Shown in pieces: positions 12,450-25,231 of a stretch of DNA of 64,000 bases (positions are counted from its first letter, which is position 1; every line of letters starts with the position of its first letter). The stretch spans positions 666,831,501 to 666,895,500 of the forward strand of contig CM057456.1 of the NCBI GenBank assembly GCA_016271365.2. Direction: 5' to 3'. The notes under the pieces were generated by a model, which worked only from the letters and a program-made list of their open reading frames with translations, did not search any database and was not told the origin of the DNA. The position numbers and the translations under genes were made by a program. Source of the DNA: Neoceratodus forsteri. Its lineage: Eukaryota > Chordata > Ceratodontiformes > Ceratodontidae.

Positions 12450-14337
12450 GCAGGGCGGTACCTTGCCATCTGCATGCTGACCCAGTTCAGTTGGCCACGA
12501 GGAAGCCCACTCCCCGGCACCATACTGTAACCCCCTCCTGCATTTGTTGTGTGCTGAGGGGGTGCCTAATCCCCCTTGACATCATGCACCTCCCAAAGTC
12601 TTTCTTTGCTGATGGGGGCCAAATCCCCATCGACTTCAGTTCCCCTCTTCCCAGTTCAATTTGCCAATGGGGAGCCCACTCCCTGTCAGCATAATGCCTC
12701 CCCCAATTTGTTGTGTGCCAAGGGTGGTGCCCAAACCCCCTCATCTCTTCCCCCCTCAGTATATGCCAATGGGGGTGCCCAATCCCCCATCAGCTACAGC
12801 ATTCACAAAAAAACACTCAGGTGGCATGCTGGGAGCCCACCCCAGCATGCCAAATGTCCCTGTAAAAAGAAAAACGTCCTGTGATTTTTTTTTTTTACCT
12901 GTAAAACAGAAAATGGTCCCTCATTGAGTTTGGTGGCACCCACAACCCATGCCCACCCTCCGAGCACCCTGCCTCCCCACACACCCCCTCACCCCATACT
13001 TACCTCCGGAGCCCAGCGCAATGATCTTCGGTGGACCAGGAACACGTCTGTGCTCCTCAAGCCAACTGTAAACTAAAGAAATGCTAGTAAGCTGTATAAT
13101 GGCATAAATAGGTTTTTTTTCAACTTTGGTGCATATCTCAGGCATTTTTAGGAATTTGGGGACCAAATTTTCAACATGGGGTTATTGGGACATCTCCTCA
13201 TGAATTCAGCCACTGTCACTGTATTATTCAGCCCCGAAAGGAGATTTTGTGGTCACTGCATGGAATCACCTTTTGGGACCAATTAACAAAATGATAGTAC
13301 CAGTATTCATGAGGTGGGCTCTCATAAAGCCTATGTTGCAAATTTGGTGGAAAAAATCCAAAAAATGACTGTTTCATGAGCCTGCATTGCGCAATTTCCA
13401 CGCATGTGTGCCTTAGCAATTTGTAATATTTTCACTCCAGATTTTCAACATTGACATTTTTCCACACCTCCTTATGAACAGTACAGTTATCATTTTTCAT
13501 ATCCTGATCAAAATGTGTTTTCACAGTTCCAGCACAGAATAACGCGGTCACTGTGGGAAATCAGTGTTTGGGACACATTAAAAAAAATCATAGTGACATT
13601 GTTCATGAGCAGAGGTCCTAAAATGCCTGTGTTGAAAATATGGTGATGAAAATCCATAAAATGACTGTGTTATGAGGATGCTTTGTGCATTTTCCACGTA
13701 TGCTCATAATTTCACGAATTTATAATATTTTCACTCCAGATTTTCAACACTGGCATTTTCCACACCTCCTTATGAACAGTACAGCTATCATTTTTCACAT
13801 CCTGGCCAAAATGTGTTTTTGCACTTCCAACGCAGAATAGCATGGTCAATGTGGGAAATCAGTGTTTGGGACACAGTAAGAAAATTATAGTGACACTGTT
13901 CATGAACAGAGGACCTAAAATGCCTATGTTGAAAATTTGGTGACAAAAGTGCACAAAATGATTGTGTTACAAGCGTGTGTTGCGCAGATTCCACGTATGC
14001 TTGGAAGTGTGCAAATTTGTAATATTTTCACTCCAGATTTTCAACATTGGCATTTTGCCACATCTGCTTATGAACAGTACAACTGTCATTTTTCATATCC
14101 TGCCCAAAATATGCATTTGCACATCTGCTGCACAATGGCGCGGTCGCTGAGGAAAATTAGTGGACACATTAAGAAAATCATAGTGACAGTGTTCATGAGC
14201 AGAGGCCTATGCTGAAAATTTGGTGAAATAATTGCACTGAATGACTGCAGAACAAACATGTATAGTGCAGTTTCCACGTACGCGCGGAACTTCGAGCATT
14301 TTTAATATTTTCACTGCAGATTTTCAACATTGTCATC
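12450..14337. repeat. Repeat block 1: GC-rich head, palindrome and ~298-bp tandem units
   Basis: This non-coding block interrupts the L1. Its head (12450-12900) repeats a motif of the type 'GCCAATGGGG(A/T)GCCCA(A/C)TCCCC'. It is followed by a CCCCATACTTACCTCCGGA segment and a palindrome centred near 13253, then by tandem units of about 298 bp; the shared anchor ATTTTCAAC occurs near 13441, 13740, 14037 and 14322. The same composite appears at 19880-21470 inside the hAT. About 300 bp of the L1 endonuclease N-terminus is missing at this point, so insertion came with deletion, or the L1 lost it earlier. No transposase is present. Confidence 0.65.
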
Positions 14338-15592
14338 TCTTGCCGGCCCAGTGGAGCGGAGGGCTGAGATCATGTCTTACCTCCTCCCACTTGTTCTGAC
14401 ACATGAATTGTGGGATTTACTGGGACGCTATGTTGTTCTTCAGGGCACCCTGGAGTCATTTCCCATAGTTATAGGCTCCATCTACGGCCCAAATATAGAG
14501 ACCCAGCAGTTCTTCATAGAACTGATGTAACTGATACCAGTTGATCCCCTTAAACTTACCATACTCGGCGGTGATTGGAACATGGTACTCCACTCTGAGG
14601 TTGACCGTTCAGATAGTAAGAGAGTGAGTTTATCGCCAGCCCAAAGAGCTTTGAGGGACCTTATGGCAGGCACTGGGACTCTTGATGTCTGGTGTGCTCT
14701 GAACCCTTTGGTTCAACAATATACGTACCTTTCTCCACTGCATAAATCCTTAACTCGTATAGACTATTTTCTACTTAGCACTGCCTCCCTCCCAGGAGTT
14801 CTGGAGGCCAGCATTCATTCCAGGGTCCTGTCTGACCATTCCCCAGTTAGTATTTCCCATCTTCTTGGACCAGGACTTAAACAGAACTGCCTCTGGTGCC
14901 TAAACAAGCAGTTGTTCTGAAAGCCCTCTTTGGTTGAATATATTCAAAACTTTATTACTTCTTTCCTTGAGCCTAATATCGGCTCTGTGGCTAAGACTGA
15001 TCTCTTCTAGGCCATGCATAAATGCACGCTTTGGGGGGCATCTGATCCATTTGGTGACTAATCATGCTAAACATAGCAAGGCCTAGTTGAACTCTGTCTT
15101 AACAGACATCAAACACCTCAAACACTCCTGAATCGTGCTTCCTCTGAGTCTGAGTGGGCCAAGCTTCACAAGCTCCAGTCTCAATACGTGGACATAATGG
15201 CTCAAAAAGCAGAACTCTCTCTTCACTGCACTAAAATGAGACATTTAGAGTTGGGTGAGTGAGCAGGGAAGCTTCTGGCTCTCAGGATCCGTCAGGCCAA
15301 GGTGGCCAGATTTATTCATAGCTTACACCCGTCCCCTGAGGAGGATATTGTCTCAGATCCTAACAATATTGTTGCAATGTTTGCAGCTACTACAAATCCC
15401 TTTATACACCTGAAGATTCAACTGGCCCTGGAGATCCCAGTATCTCTCAATGTTTGGATTCAGCTAACCTGCCTAGTCTTCCACCCCAGCGGGTTGAGGG
15501 TCTAGGATCCTTAATCACTGTTTCAGAGGTAGAACATGCCATTAAGTTTCTACCCTCTGACAAGGCTTCAGGCCCAGATGGTTTCCCGAATA
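14338..15592 (+). pseudogene. L1 copy B, segment 2: endonuclease and linker of ORF2
   Basis: The translated segments are an L1 endonuclease: HELWDLLGRYVVLQGTLES, VIGSIYGPN near 14480-14500, the catalytic-type GGDWN near 14570-14584, IDYFLL near 14760, and SDHSPV near 14831-14848. The linker follows with frameshifts (14920-15540). RT block 1 is reached at DKASGPDGFPN, 15559-15592, where the Tc1 inserted at a TA. The N-terminal third of the endonuclease is absent. The element continues with the matching downstream RT sequence after the Tc1. Confidence 0.8.
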
Positions 15593-15979
15593 CAGTCGTG
15601 GCCACAAATATTGGCACCCTTGCAGTTTTTTCTAATAATGCACCATTCCTTCCAGAAAATTGTTGAAATTAAAAAATATTTTGGTATCCACATATGTATT
15701 TCTTTGGCTTGCAGTGGAATAAAATACAAAAAGCAGAAAAAATTACTAAGTCTTAGCTTATTCCACACAGAAATCCTTAAATGGCCCGGACAAAATTATT
15801 GGCACCTTTTAGAAGTAGTTAGAAATAATTAGATTTCAAGCAGGTGATTCTCCTTCACTTTGGAATTGAACTCACCTGTGGTGAGTTGCAGGTGCCTGCA
15901 ATATAAAAATCACTCATTCAACCAGTTTGAATAGAGAAAAGGACTCATTCTCCTGTTGTGTGTCACTGTGTGTACCGCA

Positions 15980-17169
<1,190 letters not shown>

Positions 17170-17393
17170 GTCTAGGGTGTCAATAATTTTGTCAATGCCA
17201 TTTCTTTTCATTTTCTGATTTAAAAGGATATATTAAATTTGGAATCAAAAACAAAGGTTCTGTAATATTAAACAGAGAAATAAAGAAATGTGGAGACCAA
17301 ATACTGTACTGTTGTTAATTTCAACTTATGTTTAGAGGAAATTGTGAGTTATTTGAAAATGTGCAACGGCGCCAATATCTTTGGCCACGACTG

Positions 17394-17485
17394 GTAAACA
17401 ATGCTATGCCCAGATAGCTCTGTTTCTGGTTGAGGTTTATAATGTTTGGTTTGATGAAGGAATGAGTGACCAATCTTTGTCAGAG
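17394..17485 (+). pseudogene. L1 copy B, segment 3: short RT piece between Tc1 and hAT
   Basis: The frame reads CYAQIALFLVEVYNVWFDEG followed by MSDQSLSE, the part of L1 RT just after the GPDGF block. Its last 8 bases, TGTCAGAG (17478-17485), are duplicated at 37886-37893 as TATCAGAG. There the frame continues as ...SEALITLIP, the next conserved L1 RT block. This proves that the 20.4 kb in between was inserted. Confidence 0.8.
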
Positions 17486-17600
17486 TAGAGATTCAGCAAA
17501 TTTTAAATCCGCCGGTGAAGTGGACATGAAGTGACCACTTCGCATTGGCGAAGCACAACGTGAAGTGGCCACCATAAAGTGCTCACTTTGCCTTCTCATG
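17486..17600. promoter_or_regulatory. hAT left terminal and subterminal region
   Basis: It holds the TIR start TAGAGATT, then repeated GTGAAGTGG / GAAGTG / CACTTC words (17515-17570) and the small inverted pair TTCGC..GCGAA. Such subterminal repeats are the usual hAT transposase binding sites. Similar GTGAAGTGG and CACTTC words occur at the right end (37820-37885). Confidence 0.55.
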
Positions 17601-18253
17601 ATGACTTTGCATTGTCATTCTGCCTTAATGCGGAGTTGTTTACCCCCCTCACAGTGAAATTTCACCAGCAAGGTCCCCCACAGCGACTACAGTGCCTAGC
17701 CGCAGTGGGAGACCCACTGGAAACCGGCACTGCCTGTCGGGGGTCCTGCACCCCCAAATAATCTCCGACTGGAGTTGAGAATCTTTAAGTTGGGGGGGTG
17801 CGGGGGTTCATGGGGTGATGCCCCTCGAAGAAAACAAAGAAATCAGTAGCAAACCGACAGCCGACTGCAGAATGCGGTTGACCTGCCAGTGTCCCTGACA
17901 GGGCATTCGACAGAATTTCTGTTGGACTCCTGTCTTGGATCCACACTAAGTAAGGCAAAGTGACAACAAAATAGGCTGCCCCCCACACATCACATGGCTT
18001 ACAATACTGTAAGTCAAATGCTTTAGCCAGGCAGGAAGGAAATCACTCAGAGAAGCAGTTACTTTCACGTTCTCCTTTGCAGTTGTAGAGGGAAGAGGCT
18101 TTTTTGTGAGAGAGGAGAGCAATTTGTTTCCCAGTGATTTTGTGCAGAAAAAAAACAGCTTTTTTAAAGGCTACATCTTGATTTAGTTTTTGTATTTTGT
18201 TTGTGATTTTTTTTTTGGTACTGAATTTTTTTTTTAAGTATTGCTTTGTTTTT

Positions 18254-18290
18254 TGTGTGTGTGTGTGTGTGTGTGTGCGTGTCTGAGAGT
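18254..18290. repeat. (GT)n microsatellite
   Basis: A run of GTGTGTGTGT in a T-rich stretch upstream of the proline-rich BED gene. Confidence 0.9.
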
Positions 18291-18375
18291 GTGAGACTGA
18301 GTGCGGGTGAAGGTTAGGTGTCGGGACTCGATTGTCTGGGACTTGTGTGCGATGGACCCTGGATAAGGAGAGTCT

Positions 18376-19207
18376 GTGGCCCATGGGCACAGGCAAAGAA
18401 GAAGAAGAGTGTGTGCACACATGAGGCAGCTGGGTGTTACTGGACTGCTCCCGATTCTTGGGTGTTGCCTTCCCCCCGTAGAAGCAACAGCAGCAGCAGC
18501 ACCAGTGCTGCCGGTGGCTGCTGCGCATCCACCTACTCAGCCAATACCACCACCACCAGTAGCAGCTGCAGGGGCTCCAGCAGCACCCCCTCCACCACCT
18601 CCACAGCCACAGGTTGAGCCCCAGGGAAATGTAGGTGGTCCAAGGAGTGTATCTTGTCCCCCTGCAACTCCCCAGTGTGGGAGTTTTTTAACTGTGTGGG
18701 GGAGACAGCACAATTGTGGTGTGCCATCTGTGTGGTGTGCTGGTGCGCCGTGGCCCCCGGGGGACACATTTGGGGACCAGTGACCAGTGCATGCACATGA
18801 CAAACCACCACAAGGTGGAGTGGCAGGCTGCCACCAAAGGGGCCAGGCATTCACCTGCTGGCCCTTCTGTGGCAGTGGCCAAGGGTACTGGGGGTGAAGT
18901 TGTGCCTCACCACTGCAGCAGGAGGAGAGTAATGGCAGCAGCTGCTCCACCACCACCACTGCCACCACAGCCACCAGCACCACCCTCTCCACCACCACCA
19001 CCACTACTACCTGGGTTTCCAGCTGCAGTGGACCCCTGCACAGTGCCTGCAACACAGGCCGACATTGCTGTGGTGTGGGTGGCCCTCGAGGAGAACAATG
19101 AGAGGGTGGATGCTGTGCAGCAGCAGGTTGATCAAATCCAGCAACAGCAGCTGCAAATAGTGACAATGCTCCACCTGCTGCTCGAACACCATGGCATCCC
19201 CCATTAA
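18376..19207 (+). pseudogene. Free BED-finger gene of the hAT (proline-rich, Q-rich)
   Basis: Three overlapping frames together look like one damaged gene. The N-terminal part (18376-18660) is alanine/proline-rich. Then comes a BED-type zinc finger: SPVWEFFNCVGE at about 18669-18704, CHLC at about 18722, and GTHLGTSDQCMHM...H near 18758-18800. The C-terminal part (to the stop at 19207) has poly-proline runs and a glutamine-rich helix (VDAVQQQVDQIQQQQ). The finger matches the BED finger of the hAT transposase at about 35650-35740 (GSHLGTGEQHTHL), pointing to a paralogue within the same element. The finger is split over two frames, so there is a frameshift or an unseen intron. No catalytic domain is present. 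It might have been a DNA-binding accessory or repressor protein; that role is inference. Confidence 0.55.
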
Positions 19208-19879
19208 CTAATTTTTTCTGGACCCTTCCCCCTCCACTACTATGCTGTACTGTTTTTGTGTGTTTTTTGTTGTTGTTTAATAATATACGTTTTTCCTTCT
19301 GTTGTTGCAGTGCCTCAGTAATGCTGACTTTTTGTTTTGGAGTGCTTGTGGACAAGCTGTTGTGAGCAATGCAAGTATGATGTATAAAATTGCATGTATG
19401 TAGTCAGTTATTATTTCATGTGTGTGTGTGAGTGTGTGTGTGTGTAACATCAGACATTGTGCAGCATGTTGCAAACATATATTGCTGTTGCTGACTTGTT
19501 GCAGGCAATGTTTATGCTATAAAGAATAGCAAGCAGAAGAAGGTATATTTTATTGTCACCATCATCAGTGGACTAAGTGATACGATACGTTTTCAGAGGT
19601 GTCTGGCCAGAGTGCACCTTAGTCACATTATATACTGCACACATAACTTTTAGGAGAGCATGTGTTTTTACATTCGCTTGCACGCATGCACAAGGGACGT
19701 ATTGGGAAAGTAGCACACTTGGAGGTGTGCCTCTCCACCAATGCATTGCCTCAGAGCAGGCGTGGCGGTCTCAGACCACGGTGTAGGAGTCAGCATGACA
19801 GCGGTGTTCCTCTGCTTCAAAGGAAAGCACCACTGCCATACTAAGCACTGCCTCTTGCTCATGCGCTACCTCCCCGCAT
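19208..19879. other. Non-coding hAT interior
   Basis: No gene is recognised. A second short GT-rich run lies near 19421-19443. The rest is anonymous until the repeat block that starts near 19880. Confidence 0.4.
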
Positions 19880-21470
19880 CGTCCGTCATGCCGCCTCCCC
19901 GAAACTTTGGTGCCCGCTGGAGCCCACCCCAGCGTGGCAAATGTTGTTTGCCGACAGGTGCCCAATCCCCCGCCGCTCCATGGCTCCTGGCCATCCTGCT
20001 GCCATGCTAGGAGCTCACCCCAGCATGGCAAACCGTCATTTACTTTGCTGATGGGGGTGCCCAATCCCCCGTCAGGCTCCTCGCCCCCAGCGTAGTTTGC
20101 CGATGGGGGTGCCCAATCCCTGTCAGCTCCTCTGCCCCCCCAGCCATCTTCTGCCATGCTAGGAGCCCACCCCAGCGTGGCAAAGGTCCCACGTTGTCTT
20201 TTGTTTTTAACCTAGAAAACAAACGGTCTCTGGCGCTGCCTCCAGCCCCCACAACCCGCATCCACCCACTGCACTCAGCCTCCCAACACCCCCACCCCAT
20301 ACTTACCTCCAGACTCTGGCGCGACGATCTTCGGTGGACCGGGAACATGTCTGCACTCTTCAAAGCCGACCGCGAACTGAGGAAATGCCGGTAAGCTGTA
20401 TAATGGGTTACATAGGGGGGTTTCAACTTTATTGCATACCTCAGTCATTTTTTGGAATTTCTGCACCAAATTTTCAATATGGGGTTTTTGGGACCCCTTC
20501 TCTTGAATGATGTCACTGTCATGGCGTTATTCTGGCCCGAAGGGTGATTTTGCAGGCACTGCACAGTCATGGTGCAAAATCACCCTTTGGCCTCAAATAA
20601 CACCATGACAGTGACATCGTTCATGAGAAGGGGGTCCCAAAAACCCCATGTTGAAAATTTGGTGCAAAAATTCCAAAAAATGACTGTTTTACGAACGTGC
20701 GTTGCGCAGTTCCTACGCAGGCTCATAAGTTCAAGAATTTTCAATATTTTCACTCCAGATTTTCAACATTGTCATTTTATCACACCTTCTTATGAGCTGT
20801 ACAGCTGTCATTTTTCACATCTCACCCAAAATGTGTTTCCGCCCATGTAGCTCACAATGGCGCAGTTGGTGTGTGAAATCAATGTATGGAACACATTAAG
20901 AAAATCACAGTGACACTGTTCATGAGCAGAGGTCTTAAAATAACTATGTTGAAAATTTGGTGAAAAAATTCCTAAAAATGACTGTTTTATGAGCGTGCGT
21001 TGCACAGTTCCAACGCTCACTCGTACATTTGCAAATTTTCAATATTTGCACTCCAGATTTTCAACATTGCCATTTTACCACACCTCCTTATGAGCAGTAC
21101 AGCTGTCATTTTTCACATCCTGCCCAAAACATCTTTCCATCCATGTACTGCACAATGGTGCAGTCGGTGTGCGAAATCAATGTATGGGACACAGTAAGAA
21201 AATCACACTGACACTGTTCATTAGCAGAGGTTTTAAAATGGCAATGTTGAAAATTTGGTGAAAAAAATCCTACAAATGACTGTTTTACGAGCGTGCATTA
21301 CACAGTTCCCACGCACGCTCGTAGGTTTGCGAATTTTCAATATTTCCACTCCAGATTTTCAACATTGCCAATTTACCACACTTCCTTATGAGCAGTACAG
21401 CTGTCATTTTTCACATCCTCCCCAAAACATGTTTCCGCCTATGTAGCGCACAATGGGGGTAACAACAAGG
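19880..21470. repeat. Repeat block 2, homologous to block 1 in the L1
   Basis: It has the same layout as 12450-14337: a GC-rich head with GATGGGGGTGCCCAATCCCC and GGAGCCCACCCCAGC motifs (19910-20180), the CCCCATACTTACCTCCAGA segment near 20301, a palindrome with arms about 20465-20665 centred near 20567, then tandem units with ATTTTCAAC near 20759, 21057 and 21355 (period 298). Each unit carries a degenerate inverted pair around GCGTGCGTTGC..AACGCACGCTCG. It is non-coding. Two independent locations show that the composite is mobile or seeded by a common element. Confidence 0.7.
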
Positions 21471-21970
21471 TCATGCTGACAGTTTATTGTGCAAATACTA
21501 GCAATCGCACAGGGCATTAGGGTTAAGCACCATACATGCCAAACACCACTGCAAATACCTGCAAGTCTAGTTCGGCATTGACAAATGCTTGTTTGTGCTA
21601 TGATCTCTGCAAAGTCATGTGTGCTCTGTGAGTGACTGAGGTGCACAGTGACCGAATACCTCTTAAAAAATATCATATCACTTAGTCCGCTGGTGCTGAT
21701 GGTACCAATAAAATATACATCAGGTATTCTTTATCTTTATTCTTGATAATGCAACAAGTCTTACCATATATATATTTGCATGAAGCTGGACAATGTATGC
21801 ACACACAAGAAAGAACACTCACGGCACACATGCAGTTTAGCACAACATACTCACAGTGCTCAGTCTTCATGCTGTTTGCGAAACATTTAAAATCCGATTC
21901 ATGAGTCCTGACACAAAGTAAACATTACTGAGGCTCTATAACTATTTTGCTTGTGAAATAAACATGAAGG
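21471..21970. other. Anonymous AT-rich sequence
   Basis: No gene or recognised repeat. It lies between repeat block 2 and the foldback palindrome. Confidence 0.4.
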
Positions 21971-22641
21971 AGATTCATCAACTTACAGCATTGCACCCGA
22001 TATATAGGTGCCTTACTTCCAGGGGAATCTTTCTTGCTCTACATGTCCTTACATAATGCAATACATTTCTGTGAAAACATCCCGTAATTTCATTACAGTG
22101 TGTCACGTCACGGAGGAATTCCTATTCATAAAAGCCACCAAAATCCTGCCCCTCCTTTCTCATCAACGTTAGGATGTGATGCCAGGGAGATCACGGGTGC
22201 ATGCTCCATTATAGTGAATGTCTGATTGTCCGGCAGCTTTCTAAATGTTTCTTTCTGTTATAATGGTCACTTTGAGGTGAAACGTGTGGGCACGTTTCCA
22301 GTAAGAAGAACCTTCTTAGTGGAAATGTGCCCACATTTCACCACAAAGTGAACCTTATAACATAAAGAAACATTCGGATAGCTGTTGGACATTCACTGTA
22401 GTGGAGCACGCACCTGCGCTCCCCCTGGCATCATGTCCTAATGTTGCTGAGAAAGGGGGGCAGAATGTGGATGGCTTTTCTGAACGGGAATTCCTACATG
22501 ACGTGACACACCGTAATGAAATTACTGGTGGTTTTCACAGAAATGCATTGCATTATGTGGCGCAAGAAAGATTCCTCTGGAAGTAAGGTGCCCACAGATT
22601 AGGTTAGGTGCAACTCCATAGCTATGTAACATGGTGAATCT
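21971..22641. repeat. Foldback element, ~320-bp inverted arms
   Basis: The left arm from AGATTCATCA (21971) pairs with the right arm ending TGAATCT (22640), with the centre near 22306. Matches run throughout: CTTACTTCCAGGGGAATCTTTCTTG / CAAGAAAGATTCCTCTGGAAGTAAG, CATTACAGTGTGTCACGTCA / TGACGTGACACACCGTAATG, and CACTTTG..GTGAAA near the centre. Identity is moderate, so the copy is old. It has no coding capacity and resembles a MITE or foldback transposon. Confidence 0.7.
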
Positions 22642-23229
22642 CTATAAAGCAGCAGTGCAACAATCTGTTGAGAACTCTGACCTATATTTTTTAATACTGT
22701 GTTACTACTTCCTTTACTTACATCCAGACTCAAAAATACTATAATTTCCAGTATTTGAGTCTGCTATGCTACCTTTTTTTCATGTGTGAAATAATGAAAG
22801 GAGCATTCCTTTTAATATGGTGCTGACCAGGTGTTTGTCAGTATTTTCTGCTGCTTTTCTCCATCACATCAGTTAGTTGTTATATATCACTTCTGTTGTA
22901 AATTAACAGTTATGCAGTAGGCAGTGTTTTATGACCCCACAGAACAATATTTATTGAAAAGCAGCTGCAAATAAATACAAACCTGGTCAGAACAATATTG
23001 AAATGTGTGCTATTTTTTTTTCATATATGAAAAAAAGTTGTCAACTAAGTAAAGCAGACAGAAATTGTGAAAAGAAGTGTATAATTCAAGTGACGACTCA
23101 GAGGTAACTAGTGGCTGGCAATGTAAAGTAGCAAAAAAAGTACAGTTCAAAATTGTCACCACATTCTTGCAATGCTGCTTTAATTGATAATGTCAGTATG
23201 ACATCATGATCTCACAATCACACAACACA
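22642..23229. other. Anonymous AT-rich sequence
   Basis: No gene is seen. It contains short A and T runs (22768-22780, 23011-23035) and leads into the minisatellite array. Confidence 0.4.
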
Positions 23230-24075
23230 CAAAATGCATCTGCCTTATGTGCAGAAAATTGCCAAGTGGTAACAAAGTGAAATGGGATTGTTTCAGCACA
23301 TACAAAATCCCCCAGAATTAGTGGCGCACTCAGTCATGCACACAGTGGCGGCACAGAGTCCTCAAATTTTTTCTGCATGCCCAAAATGCATCCACCTTGT
23401 GAGCAGAAAATTGACAAGTAGTAAACTGAAATGGGATCGTTTCTGCACATACAAAGTCCCCCAGAATTAATGGCACACTCAGTTAAGCACGCAGTGGTGG
23501 CACAGAGTCCCAAGATTTTTTCTGCATGCCCAAAATGCATGCACCTTGTGTGCAGAAAATTGATAAGTGGTAACAATGTGAAATGTGATCGTTTCAGCAC
23601 ATACAAAGTCCCCCAGAATTAATGGTGCACTCAGTCATGCACACAGTGGTGGCACAGAGTCCCCACATTTTTTCTGCATGCCCAAAATGCATCAACCTTG
23701 TGTGCAGAAAATTAACAAGTGGTAACAAAGTGAAATGGGATTGTTTCAGCACATACAAAGTCCCCCAGAATTAATGGCACACTCAGTCATGCACGCAGTG
23801 GTGGCACAGAGTCCCCAGATTTTTTTCTGCATGCCCAAAATGCATGTGCCTTGTGTGCATAAAATTGACAAGTGGTAACAAAGTGAAATGGGATTGTTTC
23901 AGCACATACAAAGTCCCCCAGAATTAATGGCGCACTCAGTCATGCATGCAGTGGTGGCACAGAGTCCCCATATTTTTTCTGCAGCCCAAAATGCATCCAC
24001 CTTGTTTGCAGAAAATTGACAAGTGGTAACAAAATGAAATAGGATCATTTCAGCACATACAAAGTCCCCCAGAAT
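23230..24075. repeat. Tandem array, ~152-bp unit, about 5.5 copies
   Basis: The anchor GCAGAAAATTG recurs near 23251, 23403, 23553, 23703, 23856 and 24008, a period of 150-153 bp. Each unit contains GTTTCAGCACATACAAAGTC, CCCAGAATTAATGGC, GTGGTGGCACAGAGTC and TTTTTTCTGCATGCCCAAAA. Copies are highly similar. Short frames in it are translations of the repeat, not genes. Confidence 0.9.
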
Positions 24076-25231
24076 AAAATGATGACCATGCACGAACTGT
24101 TGCTGGTCCAATGTGTGCTGCAATTCGAGCAAATGCAATGTGATCATCTCAACAGGATGGAAGGGTGCCCTTTATCTGTACACTAATAGTAGCCTTGGTG
24201 AGTTGATATATATAGATATATGTTTGTGTATTTTGTAGGTGAGGGGGGTTGACATGGACATGTACTCATGTGGCCAGTTGTTCAGAAATGTGCCAGAGGC
24301 CAGTGTAGGACTTGCACAGTGCAAATACAGTGCGCCACAGCACACTGAGCATGATATTCAAAGGTTGCACAAGGCAGCATGTGCCAGCGCAAGATGGCTG
24401 AAAATTGCACAGATGAGATACAGCACTGCCAGGGGTGCACCAGGGAGCAACGCAACATGCGCAATAGTGCAACCAGTGATGCACAAGGGGCCTAGGTGCA
24501 TGTGCCAGGACACAGAAGGACCAGCCACAAGTACAGCAAGGAGCAAGTCACTGGGGTGGAAGGTGATGCCACCAGGGTGACAAGGGTACCAGGTGTGAGG
24601 CATGGCCAGCACATGATGGAACACTGCCCAGGGTGCATGGGGATGCAGCCTTCCCCTGCCCATGCGCACCATAGTGGTGTACGGAGGTATGGTGGCACCA
24701 ATAGCCATGGGTGGACAATGACCGGCAACCCCCCACAGGATGGCACACGCCATGCCACCTGGACCAAAGCCAGCAACACCCAGGCAAATGGCACACAACA
24801 TGCATGCCACACAACTAGAACAATCAGCCCATGGCTGCCCCAGGGCACAGTCACTGACCGATGGATGAACACCACTTGCACAACCGCTGGATACCTTAGG
24901 TGCACCACACAGCCACCATGCACACCACTGCAACATGGGTCTAGACACCAGCCGCAAAGCAGAGCTGGACATAGAAGGGTAACCATAAACACTGTATTAT
25001 AAAAAGGAATGAAAAGCAAGTAAACATACATACATGGAACAGGGGTACATGGTATAAAGAATGGGGAAACTATATACAAACAGGCCACAACCAGGGAAGG
25101 GAGGTAAGGGAATGGGGGTCATTGCTAGACAAGGGGACAGGAGAGGGCAAGAGAAGGGGGGAAGGGATGGAAATGTGTCACGGGCCAATGGGCCCTATGG
25201 GTGGCCTCGCCCCGCCACTGCCTGGCACTGT

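Noticed and set aside
18537..19355. Long minus-strand frame opposite the proline-rich gene
   Set aside because: It is the antisense of CCA/CAG-rich coding sequence, giving valine-, glycine- and leucine-rich translation without a domain.
23230..24075. CRISPR-like regular repeats
   Set aside because: The whole 152-bp unit repeats with no unique spacers, in a eukaryotic context; it is a tandem minisatellite.
24492..25088. Long overlapping frames on both strands at the left of the Harbinger region
   Set aside because: Cys-, Trp- and His-rich translations without a domain, in GC-rich sequence that keeps stops rare by composition.
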